Below are positions 19,104 to 28,264 of a stretch of DNA of 64,000 nt, piece by piece. The position numbers and the translations under genes were made by a program. The DNA comes from an uncultured Clostridia bacterium (GTDB taxonomy: Bacteria; Bacillota; Clostridia; Oscillospirales; Ruminococcaceae). The notes below the pieces were generated by a model. It was not told the DNA's origin. It did not search any database and saw only the letters and a program-made list of their open reading frames with translations. Location of the stretch: contig CANQPB010000002.1 in assembly GCA_947625615.1 (NCBI GenBank), forward strand, positions 48,791 through 112,790, written 5' to 3'. The stretch's first letter is position 1. The number at the start of each line of letters is the position of its first letter.

Positions 19104-21884
19104 TTATTCAACTGTGTGAGCGCAGCGCTCGCAGAGAGTGGGGTGCTCGGCGCACTTGCCGACGGTCTCGGAATATGTCCAGCAACGCTCGCACTTCTCG
19201 CCCTCGGCGCGCCTTACCGAAATTCCGGCGCCCGTTGCTTCGCCGATGAATTCGGCGTCGTGAAGATCCTTTATCTCAACTTTAGAGACGATGAAGACGG
19301 TCTCGAGGAGCTTTTCCAAGCCGGAAATATCCATTCCGTTCGGGGAGATAGCCACAGCCGCTTCAAGAGACGAGCCGATGACCTTTTCGGCGCGCTTAAG
19401 CTCCAAAGCCTTTTTGACGTCGTCGCGAAGTTTGCCGATATTGCTCCACTTTTCGATGAAAGCGTCGTCGTGCTTGAGGCCGGAGAGCGAAGGCATGTCG
19501 TTTAAGAACACGCTTTCAGTGTTGTCGGAGGCACGGTGAGGCAGATATTTCCATATCTCATCAGCGGTGAAGGGAATTATCGGGGCGATAAGCCTTGCCA
19601 GCGCAGAGAGAATTATATACATCGCTGTCTGAGCCGAGCGGCGAAGCTCGCTCTTAGGGGCCTCGCAGTAAAGGCGATCCTTGATGATGTCGAGGTAGAA
19701 GTTAGACATGTCGACAACGCAGAAATTGTGGATCGACTTAAAGACGATGTGGAAATCGAAGGAATCGTAAGCCTCGCGGGTCTTTTCGATAAGGCTGTCG
19801 AGGCGCATGACCGCCCACTTGTCAATTTCTTCGAGCCTGTCGAGCGGGACGGCCTCGGCGTCGAAATCGAATCCGCCTTGATTCGATATGTTTCCGAGGA
19901 TATATCTTGCGGTGTTGCGAACCTTTTTGTAGGCTTCTGAGAGCTGGCCGAGGATCTCCTTGGAAATGCGGATATCCGAGTGATAGTCGCTCGAAGCGAC
20001 CCAAAGTCTTAAGATGTCGGCACCGTATTTGTCGTAGATCTCTCTCGGCTCGATGCCGTTTCCGAGGGATTTGTGCATCGTTCTGCCCTGGCCGTCGACG
20101 ACCCAGCCGTGTGTGCATACGGCCTTATAGGGAGCCATTCTGCCGATGGCGACGGAGGTAAGAAGCGAACTCTGGAACCAGCCGCGGTACTGGTCTGCGC
20201 CCTCAAGGTAGAGATCTGCCGGGGCGTGAAGATTGTCGCGCTGATCCAAAACAGCGGTATGGGTAACGCCGGAATCGAACCAAACGTCCAAAATATCCTT
20301 TTCCTTTTCAAATTCGGTGCAGCCGCACTCGCATTTTAAATCGGGCAGGATCTCGGAGGCCTCGTGCGCCCACCAGGCGTCGGAGCCCTCTTTTCTGAAC
20401 AGCTCGGATATCGTTTTAATCGTGTAGTCGTTGATTATCGGCTTGTGGCATTTTTTGCAGTATACGATCGGGATAGGCACGCCCCATGTTCTCTGGCGGG
20501 AGATGCACCAGTCAGAACGGTCGCGAACCATTCCCTTGATCCTCTCCTCGCCCCATTCGGGGATCCACCTGACATTTTCTATTGCCTTTATGGCATCTTC
20601 CTTGATGCTGTCGACGGAGCAGAACCACTGCTCTGTCGCACGGAAGAGCACCGGCGATTTGCATCTCCAGCAGTGGGGATACTGGTGCTTTATCTTTTCG
20701 GTGGCAAACAGCGAGCCGGTCTCGGCCATATGCTTTGCGATGACCTTGTTGGCGTCGTCGGTGGAAAGCCCGGCGAACTGCTCGCCCGATTCCTTGGTGA
20801 GAACTCCCCTGCCGTCCACGCCGACGATTATGCCGACGTTGTATTTATTGCCTATTTCAAAGTCGTCGACGCCGTAGCCGGGGGCGGTGTGGACGCAGCC
20901 GGTGCCGCTCTCAAGGGTTACGTGGTCGCCGCATATAACTAAAGACGTCCTCGGCATAAAGGGGTGCTGCGCAGTGCAGTATTCAAGCTCCTTGCCGGTG
21001 AACGAGCCGACGGTGGTATATTCGGTAATTCCGGCGGCCTTGAGGGTGGGTTCTATAAGTTCGCGGGCCATGATGTAGTTTTCGCCGTTCGCCTGAACGA
21101 CGGTATATTCGTAGTCGGGGCCGAGGCATATGGCAAGGTTTCCGGGAAGCGTCCAGGTGGTGGTAGTCCAGATTACGAAGTAGGTCTTGTCGAGGTCGAT
21201 TCCGAGATTCGAGAGCACTCCCCTGTCGTCAGCTACCTTGAATTTTACATATACCGAATAGCAGGGGTCGTCCTGATATTCTATCTCCGCCTCGGCAAGG
21301 GCGGTCTGGCAGTCGGGGCACCAGTAAACAGGCTTGAGGCCCTTGTAGATGAAGCCTTTTTTGGCCATCTCGCCGAAAACTTCTATCTGTCTCGCCTCGA
21401 ATTCGGGCTTAAGGGTGAGATATGGGTCTTTGAAATCGCCCAAAACACCGAGGCGCATAAACTGCTCCTTCTGTGAGGCGACATAACCGAGGGCGAACTC
21501 GCGGCAATGCTTTCTGAGCTCTAAAGGAGGGATAGCGCCGTTTTCGACGCCTATCGACTTCATGGCCTTTAGCTCGGTGGGAAGCCCGTGGGTGTCCCAG
21601 CCGGGAACGTAATGGGCGCAGTAGCCGCTCATATTCTTCTGCTTTACTATGATGTCCTTTAAAACCTTGTTAAGAGCCGTGCCGAGATGTATATCGCCGT
21701 TGGCGTAGGGCGGGCCGTCGTGAAGAACATACGAAGGCTTGCCCTCGTTTCTTTTCATTATCTTCTCATAAAGACCGCTTTTCTCCCACTCCGAAACCAT
21801 TCCCGGCTCCTTCGAGGGAAGATTCCCTCTCATGGGGTAATCGGTCTCGGGGAGATTCAGGGTCTTATTGTAGTCCTGCGGCAT
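19104..21884 (-). CDS. ileS: Isoleucyl-tRNA synthetase
   Basis: A 926-aa class I synthetase. The HIGH motif appears as [16 protein letters not shown] and the editing domain has [10 protein letters not shown]. The KMSKS loop is degenerate, MHKSLGN within [14 protein letters not shown], a form I recall from clostridial IleRS. The C-terminal zinc finger is intact: [14 protein letters not shown] and CERC at the end. It charges tRNA-Ile and edits valine. The gene lies 33 nt after divIVA, too close for a T-box, so it seems to depend on the upstream sepF promoter. Confidence 0.97.
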   Translation of the reverse strand: MPQDYNKTLNLPETDYPMRGNLPSKEPGMVSEWEKSGLYEKIMKRNEGKPSYVLHDGPPYANGDIHLGTALNKVLKDIIVKQKNMSGYCAHYVPGWDTHGLPTELKAMKSIGVENGAIPPLELRKHCREFALGYVASQKEQFMRLGVLGDFKDPYLTLKPEFEARQIEVFGEMAKKGFIYKGLKPVYWCPDCQTALAEAEIEYQDDPCYSVYVKFKVADDRGVLSNLGIDLDKTYFVIWTTTTWTLPGNLAICLGPDYEYTVVQANGENYIMARELIEPTLKAAGITEYTTVGSFTGKELEYCTAQHPFMPRTSLVICGDHVTLESGTGCVHTAPGYGVDDFEIGNKYNVGIIVGVDGRGVLTKESGEQFAGLSTDDANKVIAKHMAETGSLFATEKIKHQYPHCWRCKSPVLFRATEQWFCSVDSIKEDAIKAIENVRWIPEWGEERIKGMVRDRSDWCISRQRTWGVPIPIVYCKKCHKPIINDYTIKTISELFRKEGSDAWWAHEASEILPDLKCECGCTEFEKEKDILDVWFDSGVTHTAVLDQRDNLHAPADLYLEGADQYRGWFQSSLLTSVAIGRMAPYKAVCTHGWVVDGQGRTMHKSLGNGIEPREIYDKYGADILRLWVASSDYHSDIRISKEILGQLSEAYKKVRNTARYILGNISNQGGFDFDAEAVPLDRLEEIDKWAVMRLDSLIEKTREAYDSFDFHIVFKSIHNFCVVDMSNFYLDIIKDRLYCEAPKSELRRSAQTAMYIILSALARLIAPIIPFTADEIWKYLPHRASDNTESVFLNDMPSLSGLKHDDAFIEKWSNIGKLRDDVKKALELKRAEKVIGSSLEAAVAISPNGMDISGLEKLLETVFIVSKVEIKDLHDAEFIGEATGAGISVRRAEGEKCERCWTYSETVGKCAEHPTLCERCAHTVE

Positions 21885-21917
21885 TATAAAATGCTCCTTT
21901 CTTGATTGCTTATGTAT

Positions 21918-22688
21918 TTAATTGTGATTATTCTGGCCGAATTTCAGCTCTTCGGCGGAATAGTTCTGTCTTTTATAGCCGGCAAAGGCAAACGCGCCTG
22001 AGTTGTCCTTCTTAGAGGTCTCATGCTTTTCCTCGCGGTGCTCTTCGGTATCGGGGAGTTCCGCAGTCTTAGAAAGCGAGGCAGTCTTGGGCTCCTCGGC
22101 GGAGGGCGAAGTCTCGGTGTTCATTATCTGCTCTATCTCCGCGTCGGTGAGCTCGGGAAGCGAAACCGCAAGTTTAATCTGCTCGTCAAGTATAAGAATC
22201 AGCTTTTTCTTGAATTCGGTGACTTCCTTTTTCAGCTCGTTGAGCTTTTCGTTCTGCAGCTCGCGCTTTGTCTTGGAGGCTGCCTCGACGGCGGCAAGCT
22301 TGTCGTTTTCGGCGTGAATTGCAGCCGCGATCTTTTTGACTTCAGATTCTTTGAGGGCGTTGCAGTCGTTCTGAATGTCGGCGAGCAGGGAATCCCGCTT
22401 TTCCTGAGCCTCTGCAACAATCTTTTCGGCCTCGGCCTTGGCGTCGGCGATTATCTTGTTCCCCTGCTTCTGCGCGACAAGAAGGGCATCGCGAATGGCG
22501 TCCTCGTCGTTGCGGTATTCGTTTATCTTCTCAACAAGCTTAACTATTTTAAGCTCGTTCTCTTCCTTTTCCTTAACCTCCTTGGCGTAGGCGATCGCCA
22601 CGTCGCGAAGATACTCCTCAACCTCCTCGGGCTTGTAGCCGAAGGTGGATTTTTCAAATTTGCGGTTGGATATTTCCTGCGGATTCAT
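21918..22688 (-). CDS. divIVA: DivIVA-domain cell division protein
   Basis: A 256-aa protein. The N-terminal DivIVA motif is MNPQEISNRKFEKSTFGYKP and EEVEEYLRDVA, followed by a long coiled coil (about 30-175) of Lys/Glu/Ala heptads. The acidic and basic tail ends in GAFAFAGYKRQNY. DivIVA binds curved membranes at septa and poles. Its position in sepF-ylmH-divIVA-ileS is the classic Gram-positive division cluster. Confidence 0.92.
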   Translation of the reverse strand: MNPQEISNRKFEKSTFGYKPEEVEEYLRDVAIAYAKEVKEKEENELKIVKLVEKINEYRNDEDAIRDALLVAQKQGNKIIADAKAEAEKIVAEAQEKRDSLLADIQNDCNALKESEVKKIAAAIHAENDKLAAVEAASKTKRELQNEKLNELKKEVTEFKKKLILILDEQIKLAVSLPELTDAEIEQIMNTETSPSAEEPKTASLSKTAELPDTEEHREEKHETSKKDNSGAFAFAGYKRQNYSAEELKFGQNNHN

Positions 22689-22708
22689 AACATTTGACCT
22701 CCTAATTT

Positions 22709-23470
22709 TTATCTGAATTTTCTTATTGTTATAAACACACGGTCTTTTTTTGACTGCCCGCCGACCTCATAAAGCTCAAATTTGCCGAAGCCGCGAACCG
22801 AAAACCTGTCGCCCTGTGAAATCTTTTCCGCAGGGCTGAAAGTCATAACGCGGTTTAGCAAAACTCCCTTTGACTTTATAAGATCTGCGGTCTTCTCGCG
22901 GGAGAATCTCAGTGCCGTCGCCAAAACAGCATCGAGGCGTAAAGACGCCACCGTCGAGCGGATCTCGTCGTATTCCTGAACGGGTATATCGGCCTCGGTG
23001 AAGTCTTCGGTCACCCTGACGCCGCATCTGCCGATTTTGTCGATCCCGCGCACAAGAGGCAGGGCCGTATCCATGACAAAGACAACCGTCCTGCGGCTGC
23101 CGACAAGAATATCTCCCAGCATTTCGCGCTTTATCCCCAAAGACATAAGGCCGCCCAGAAAGTCGCGGTGATTAAGACCCGAATTTTCGGGGCAGTTGAA
23201 CACCACGGCTTTAAAGGGAAGCTGAGCCTCGCATAAATCGGGGTCGCCGAAAGCAAGAACCTGCCGCTCGGCGTCGGGGTATCCGCCGAAGGCGCAAAAA
23301 TCCCCAAAGCACTCGCTTATAAGGGCAGATCTGCACATTTCAAGCTGACGCTCGTCCAAAAAGGCGGAATATAAAGGCTTATAGCTCTGCTCGCTTCTTT
23401 TTGCTATGTCAAGAATGTGGCGCACTAAAAGCCTGTCCTCGTCAGACAAAGGCAAAGGCAGATGAGGCAC
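22709..23470 (-). CDS. ylmH: YlmH-type S4 RNA-binding protein
   Basis: 253 aa. The first about 180 residues form the YlmH domain (FGGYPDAERQVLAFGD, LGDILVGSRRTVVFVMD). The C-terminal S4 domain has LRLDAVLATALRFSREKTAD and ends GQSKKDRVFITIRKFR. YlmH binds ribosome-associated RNA, and recent work links it to ribosome quality control with RqcH. The start is a GTG (23470) only 2 nt after the sepF stop, without a clear Shine-Dalgarno, suggesting coupling. The ylmG/yggT membrane gene found between sepF and ylmH in Bacillus is missing. Confidence 0.9.
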   Translation of the reverse strand: MPHLPLPLSDEDRLLVRHILDIAKRSEQSYKPLYSAFLDERQLEMCRSALISECFGDFCAFGGYPDAERQVLAFGDPDLCEAQLPFKAVVFNCPENSGLNHRDFLGGLMSLGIKREMLGDILVGSRRTVVFVMDTALPLVRGIDKIGRCGVRVTEDFTEADIPVQEYDEIRSTVASLRLDAVLATALRFSREKTADLIKSKGVLLNRVMTFSPAEKISQGDRFSVRGFGKFELYEVGGQSKKDRVFITIRKFR

Positions 23471-23472
23471 CG

Positions 23473-23895
23473 TTAAAAGCTGTAGCCGTTGTTTTCAAGC
23501 TCGCTCATAAGATCTACGCCGCTGAAACCAACGTTTTTAGGCATGATGACAAACGTCTTCTGGGCGGTCATCTTGATGGTGGCGTCGTTTGCGTATGCCA
23601 CGCCCGAAAGGAAGTCCATAATGCGCTTGGCGTCCTCGGCCTTGACCTGCTCAAGATTCAGAAGAACGGTCTTCTGATGATTGAGGTCGTCGCCTATCGA
23701 CTTGACCTCGGAGAAGTCCGTAGGCCTTGCAAGGACGATCTGCACGGTAGCCGTGGTGGCTATCTTGACCTCGCGGTTGCGGCGCTCCTCGGCTACGTCG
23801 ACCGACTGAGCAACGTCTTCATAAATGGGCTGATAATCTGTTTCCTCTTCTTCCGGCCCGAGAAGGAAATCCTTAAAAGAATCAATAATGCTCAT
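23473..23895 (-). CDS. sepF: Cell division protein SepF
   Basis: A 140-aa protein with an N-terminal amphipathic membrane-binding helix (MSIIDSFKDFLLGPEE), an acidic linker, and a C-terminal dimer domain with ARPTDFSEVKSIGDDL, VLLNLEQVKAEDAKRIMDFL and SGVAYANDATI. SepF tethers FtsZ to the membrane. It is the first gene of the division cluster and has its own strong promoter. Confidence 0.95.
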   Translation of the reverse strand: MSIIDSFKDFLLGPEEEETDYQPIYEDVAQSVDVAEERRNREVKIATTATVQIVLARPTDFSEVKSIGDDLNHQKTVLLNLEQVKAEDAKRIMDFLSGVAYANDATIKMTAQKTFVIMPKNVGFSGVDLMSELENNGYSF

Positions 23896-23955
23896 GATAA
23901 TCCTCCATACTCTATAATGATTTTAATGTAGATACAATAAATCCATGATATATTT

Positions 23956-23984
23956 ATTATCGTATATTTCGGTGCGGTTGTCAA
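23956..23984 (-). promoter_or_regulatory. Strong sigma-A promoter for the sepF operon
   Basis: On the minus strand, a consensus -35 TTGACA (23979-23984), a 17-nt spacer and -10 GATAAT (23956-23961). The sepF ATG is about 60 nt downstream with GGAGG before it. It drives sepF-ylmH-divIVA-ileS-lspA-rluD. Confidence 0.8.
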
Positions 23985-24026
23985 GCCATTATTCACATTT
24001 TTTTGTGTTTCACGAAAAATTTTATG

Positions 24027-25382
24027 TCATATTCCGGCCTCCGGGGCCGTTGTGACCTCGCCGCTGCCGGTTTCTGTGGGCTCAGTCGCCGGGGTAGTCA
24101 CCGATTCCGGCGGGCCGGTAGGCTCGGTCACGGAGCTCGTTGCGGCCGTTGTGACTGTCTCCCCGCCCTCGCTTTCCGGGGCGGTTATCGGGTCGATGAC
24201 TATTCTGTCGTAAAGGTTGAGATATTCGCTGTCCGAGGTGTTTTTAGAAAGAACGTAGTCGTCGCCCTCGTAGATGACGTCGAGCTTTTTGAATTTCAGC
24301 TGCTCGCCGACAATGACGTAAACGCCCTTTATGCCGCCTGAGAAGCGTATGGCGTCGCGCGGGGCCCAGATCCCGGTCTTCTCTATAAACGTAAGCTCTA
24401 CGTCGGCGACGCGGGTCGAGGCGAGCTCGCTGTCAAGCTCGTCGCAGCTTATAACTATAATGGCCTCGTTGCCGTTGCCTGTCGGGGTGATGCTGTCGAC
24501 GGTGACGGTGTAGGTGTTCTCCGAGGAATCTATCGAGAATAGAAGCTCCTCATGGACAAAATATCGGTTTGCAACGTCTATTACGCCGACCATTTTCCAG
24601 GAGTAATCTTTAAAGACCTTTCCCACGGCGTTTTTATAGGATTCCGTCCTCCTGTCAGGGTGGGCTATTATATCCTTTATCTGCTCCACCGTCATCTCGG
24701 GGATCATTTCGGTGTTGAGCTCGTTTTCGTAGCCGTCAACCTCAGAAGTGAAATAGCCGGTTCCCGTCGAAGTAACCGTGGCTATCGGCTCCTTTAAAGC
24801 GGCGTTAAGGCTGTTAAGCTCGCCTTCAAGGCGCTGAATGCGGTCGTCGAAATTATACTCGGCGTTTGTGGCGATGTTATAAATGTTCATCAGCTTTAGC
24901 ATTTCAAGGCTTTCGCTGTATACGCTGTCAAGGCTGCCGCCTGCAAGATTAAGAAGAAGATTTTTATAGCTGTCCCCTATCTGGGTGCTTATGAATTCCG
25001 GCTGGGCATAGTCGGTGGTGCCGGGATCTTGCGCGCGCCTTAGGTTGTCAAGCTCCTTTTCAAGGCGCTCGATTCTGTAGCGGTTGTATATCTGTAAATA
25101 TGAATCGTAAATTCTTGCCACAGAGGAATTTTTTGAGAGCTTCGAGCCGTCGCTGACGGAATAATTCATCACGCCCTCGCCGGCATGCTGGGAATAAATT
25201 ACCGTCTCGTCGCGGACAAATACGCCCGTGAAGCTTATGCTCTCCTTGCAGGTGTATAAAACGGCGTCGCGGGTGTTTTCGCTGCCGTGGATACCTATGT
25301 AGATCTGCGAGCAGATAAGCGCAAATACGGCAAGAACTATGAGCGACATCAGAATTGCGTCGCGAAGTCTGCGGTATTTCAT
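24027..25382 (-). CDS. HlyD-like membrane-anchored protein of unknown role
   Basis: About 451 aa from ATG 25382, with GGAGTG upstream (a TTG one codon earlier is also in frame). There is one N-terminal membrane segment (AILMSLIVLAVFALICSQIY). A barrel-sandwich/lipoyl-like start (SFTGVFVRDETVI, GEGVMNYSVSDGSKLSKNS) precedes a coiled-coil hairpin (about 100-205) and a beta-rich return half, as in periplasmic adaptor or HlyD-type proteins. The last about 40 residues are a Thr/Pro/Glu tail. No ABC transporter gene is adjacent. It lies between miaA and the sepF promoter. The adaptor-like fold is inferred and the function is not known. Confidence 0.7.
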   Translation of the reverse strand: MKYRRLRDAILMSLIVLAVFALICSQIYIGIHGSENTRDAVLYTCKESISFTGVFVRDETVIYSQHAGEGVMNYSVSDGSKLSKNSSVARIYDSYLQIYNRYRIERLEKELDNLRRAQDPGTTDYAQPEFISTQIGDSYKNLLLNLAGGSLDSVYSESLEMLKLMNIYNIATNAEYNFDDRIQRLEGELNSLNAALKEPIATVTSTGTGYFTSEVDGYENELNTEMIPEMTVEQIKDIIAHPDRRTESYKNAVGKVFKDYSWKMVGVIDVANRYFVHEELLFSIDSSENTYTVTVDSITPTGNGNEAIIVISCDELDSELASTRVADVELTFIEKTGIWAPRDAIRFSGGIKGVYVIVGEQLKFKKLDVIYEGDDYVLSKNTSDSEYLNLYDRIVIDPITAPESEGGETVTTAATSSVTEPTGPPESVTTPATEPTETGSGEVTTAPEAGI

Positions 25383-25386
25383 CAAA

Positions 25387-26334
25387 TCACTCCTTTATTT
25401 TTGAGGCGGCGATTACCTTCATCGCCTCGCCGATGGTGTTTTCAAAGGTTTTACACTCGTCGGGGTAGATATAATTCACATTCTCGCACCGCCTGAACCA
25501 GGTCAGCTGCCTTTTGGCGTAGCGGCGGGTCGCTTTTTTGAGATTTTCGACGCAGTTTTCAAGGTAATCTTTGCCGGAAAAATAGGGCGCAAGCTCCTTA
25601 TAGCCTATCGCCTGGCGGGAGGTTTTCAGCGAGCCGTCGAGGCAAAACTGCCTCGCTTCCTCCAAAAGTCCTCGGGACATCATACCGTCAACACGCCGGT
25701 CTATTCTGTCGTAGAGCACCGAGCGGTCTTTAAAATCGAGGCAGATAAAGCAAACGTCGTAGGGCGAGCCCGAAAGGCGGCTGTTTCTGTTTTGCTCCGA
25801 GACGGTCAGCCCGGTGGTTTTGTAAATTTCTATCGCCCGGATTATCCGGGAAAGATTGTTTTCGTGAAGACGTTCTGCGGTCTCGGGGTCGAACTGCCGA
25901 AGCATTTCTTTCAGATATCCCCCGCCCTTTTCGGCGGCGATAGCCTTAAGCTCGTCGCGAAGACCCGTCTCGGGGCAGGATTTTTCAAATCTTATGTTGT
26001 CGATAAGCGAGGATATATAAAGCCCCGTTCCGCCGCAGACAATCGGAAGTTTATTTCTCGAATGTATATCCGCGACTGCCTTATGCGCAAGATCAACGTA
26101 GTCGGCCACCGAAAAAGGCTCGTTCGGCTCCAAAAAATCTATGAGATGATGCCTGACGCCCTGCATTTCCTCTGCCGTCGGCTTTGCGGTGGCAATCTCC
26201 ATGTGTTTGTATATCTGCATGGAATCGGCCGAAATCACCTCGCCGTCAAGCCTTAAGCATAGCTCCACGGCAAGCGCCGTCTTGCCGGAGGCCGTCGGCC
26301 CGGCGATAACAACCAAAGGTATCCGCCCGCTCAT
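25387..26334 (-). CDS. miaA: tRNA dimethylallyltransferase
   Basis: A 315-aa MiaA. The P-loop is GPTASGKTALAVELC, and further family motifs are DSMQIYKHMEIATAKPT, HHLIDFLEPNEPFSVADY and GGTGLYISSLIDN. A C-terminal RNA-binding region has YAKRQLTWFRR. It adds dimethylallyl to A37 of UNN-reading tRNAs. The ATG overlaps the mutL stop, the conserved mutS-mutL-miaA arrangement. Confidence 0.97.
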   Translation of the reverse strand: MSGRIPLVVIAGPTASGKTALAVELCLRLDGEVISADSMQIYKHMEIATAKPTAEEMQGVRHHLIDFLEPNEPFSVADYVDLAHKAVADIHSRNKLPIVCGGTGLYISSLIDNIRFEKSCPETGLRDELKAIAAEKGGGYLKEMLRQFDPETAERLHENNLSRIIRAIEIYKTTGLTVSEQNRNSRLSGSPYDVCFICLDFKDRSVLYDRIDRRVDGMMSRGLLEEARQFCLDGSLKTSRQAIGYKELAPYFSGKDYLENCVENLKKATRRYAKRQLTWFRRCENVNYIYPDECKTFENTIGEAMKVIAASKIKE

Positions 26335-28250
26335 ACTATCCTCTTGAAGAGCTTTTCAATCTCGCGGCGGGTGAATTTTATCATCGTCGGACGGCCGTGC
26401 GGGCAGTACATCAGCCTGTTCGCAAGGATCAGCCCGACAAGCTTTTCAAGCTCCTCAGGCCGCGAAAAGCTGTTCGCCCTGATCGAAGCCTTGCAGGCGA
26501 CCGAATGGAAAAGCTCGTCGAAGATCTCGCCGCCGTCGGTGCTGCCCTTCGAGATCCTGTCAGCAAAGTTGACCAGAAGATCCGTCGGCTCATCGTCGGT
26601 GAGCAACAGCGGCACGCCGTAAAGCTTGACTTTGGGCGGATCGAGCGGCTGGATTTCAAACCCGAAGCGGTTAAAAAGCTCGTGGTTTTCTATGACCGCG
26701 GTGTATTCGTCGTAGGAGAGCTCTATATCAAAGGGTATCGCCAAAGCCTGGATATCCGCCTTGAAAACGCCGCTTTTCAGGCGGTCGAAATTATACCTCT
26801 CATGGGCGGCGTGCTTATCCACAAGATACATGTCGTCGTTCATCTCGACGACGATATAAGTCCTGAAAAGCTCGCCTACAATGCGAAATTCCGGTATCGG
26901 ATCGGGCTGAACCTCCGCTTCTGGGGCAGGCTGCTCCGGCGGCGCCGGCTCAGCGGCTTTATTATCTATTTTTTGAGGCTTTTCGGGGCTGTCGGCCGAT
27001 TCCGGTGTGTTTCGCTTGAATACAAATCTGCCGAGGTAAGGGTTTCTCTCCTCCTCGGGGTCGTCCTCCGAGGGCTTTGAAACGGTAAAGGCGGCGTCGA
27101 GCGCCTTTTTGAAGACCTGGTTCGGCGTCAGCTCGGCGGGTGTCGAATCAAAGGTAAGCTGATAGGCCTTTTCACGCTCGGCCCTGTTGAAAATCTCGCT
27201 GACGGTGAGCTGCTTCTGCGCGGGCGGCGCAATTTCGGCGGCGTGGGCCTCCATAGTCTTGTCGCCGAGCATCAAGGCGTTCTTAACGGCAAAGTATACG
27301 GCGTCGTATACCGGCTTTTCGTCGCTGAAGCGAATTTCAAGCTTCGCCGGGTGGACGTTTACGTCGAGGCAGGCGGGATCGATCTCAAGATTTAAGACGC
27401 AGCCGGGAAACTTCCCCGTCATTATCGAATTGCGGTAGGCCTCCTCGAGGGCGACCATGCAGGTGACGGATTTGACATATCTCGAATTGACGTAAAAATT
27501 CTGGAAGGAGCGGTTGGCCTTTGACATAAGCGGCTTTGTGACATATCCCTTGACGGAGACGCCGCTGAGGGAGTAATCAACAGGGATAAGAGAGGCTGTA
27601 AAGGTTTTTCCCATTACGGCGTAAATCGCCGAGCGCAGCTTGCCGTCGCCCGGAGTTACGAGCTCGGAGCGGTTGTCGCGAATGAATTTAAAGGATATCT
27701 CGGGGTGAGAAAGCGCGATTTTAGAGACGACGTTCGCTATGGCGTTGCCCTCACTGACGTCTTTTTTGAGAAATTTAAGCCGCGCCGGGACGTTGAAGAA
27801 TATATCCCTGACGGTTATCGTGGTGCCGTCGGGGCAACCGACGTCCTCGCATTTTTTAACGTCCCCCGCTTCAAAGACATAGTGCATGCCGAAATCGTAG
27901 TCGACGGTCTTGGTGATTATCTCAACCCGCGAGACCGCGCTTATCGAGGCGAGCGCCTCTCCGCGAAAGCCGAGAGTGGAAATGTTGTCAAGGTCAAAGC
28001 GGTCGTGGATTTTTGAAGTGGCATGGCGGATAAACGCTGTGAGGACGTCGTCGGGCTGAATTCCCTTGCCGCTGTCGGTCACGCGCATATAAGTTCGCCC
28101 GCCGTTTTTTATTTCGACGGTTATCTTCTTGGCGCCGGCGTCGATTGAATTCTCCATAAGCTCTTTGATAACGCTTGCGGGGCGTTCAATAACCTCTCCG
28201 GCGGCAATAAGCTCGGAAACCTCTTTGCTGAGAATTGATATTTCCGCCAT
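26331..28250 (-). CDS. mutL: DNA mismatch repair protein MutL
   Basis: About 639 aa from ATG 28250, which has AAGGAG 6 nt upstream; an in-frame extension to 28268 adds six residues without a better site. GHKL ATPase motifs: ELMENSIDAGAK, DSGKGI, TLGFRGEALASI. A Pro/Glu-rich linker (about 380-440) joins the C-terminal dimer domain. The endonuclease motif DKHAAHER is present, the Firmicute form of DQHA-xx-ER, so this is a nicking MutL. It acts with MutS in methyl-independent repair. Confidence 0.96.
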   Translation of the reverse strand: MAEISILSKEVSELIAAGEVIERPASVIKELMENSIDAGAKKITVEIKNGGRTYMRVTDSGKGIQPDDVLTAFIRHATSKIHDRFDLDNISTLGFRGEALASISAVSRVEIITKTVDYDFGMHYVFEAGDVKKCEDVGCPDGTTITVRDIFFNVPARLKFLKKDVSEGNAIANVVSKIALSHPEISFKFIRDNRSELVTPGDGKLRSAIYAVMGKTFTASLIPVDYSLSGVSVKGYVTKPLMSKANRSFQNFYVNSRYVKSVTCMVALEEAYRNSIMTGKFPGCVLNLEIDPACLDVNVHPAKLEIRFSDEKPVYDAVYFAVKNALMLGDKTMEAHAAEIAPPAQKQLTVSEIFNRAEREKAYQLTFDSTPAELTPNQVFKKALDAAFTVSKPSEDDPEEERNPYLGRFVFKRNTPESADSPEKPQKIDNKAAEPAPPEQPAPEAEVQPDPIPEFRIVGELFRTYIVVEMNDDMYLVDKHAAHERYNFDRLKSGVFKADIQALAIPFDIELSYDEYTAVIENHELFNRFGFEIQPLDPPKVKLYGVPLLLTDDEPTDLLVNFADRISKGSTDGGEIFDELFHSVACKASIRANSFSRPEELEKLVGLILANRLMYCPHGRPTMIKFTRREIEKLFKRIV

Positions 28251-28264
28251 CTTATGCTCCTTGT

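Noticed and set aside
17817..19505. 562-codon plus-strand open frame across rluD, lspA and ileS
   Set aside because: It spans three conserved minus-strand genes and their boundaries; no motif, start site or promoter.
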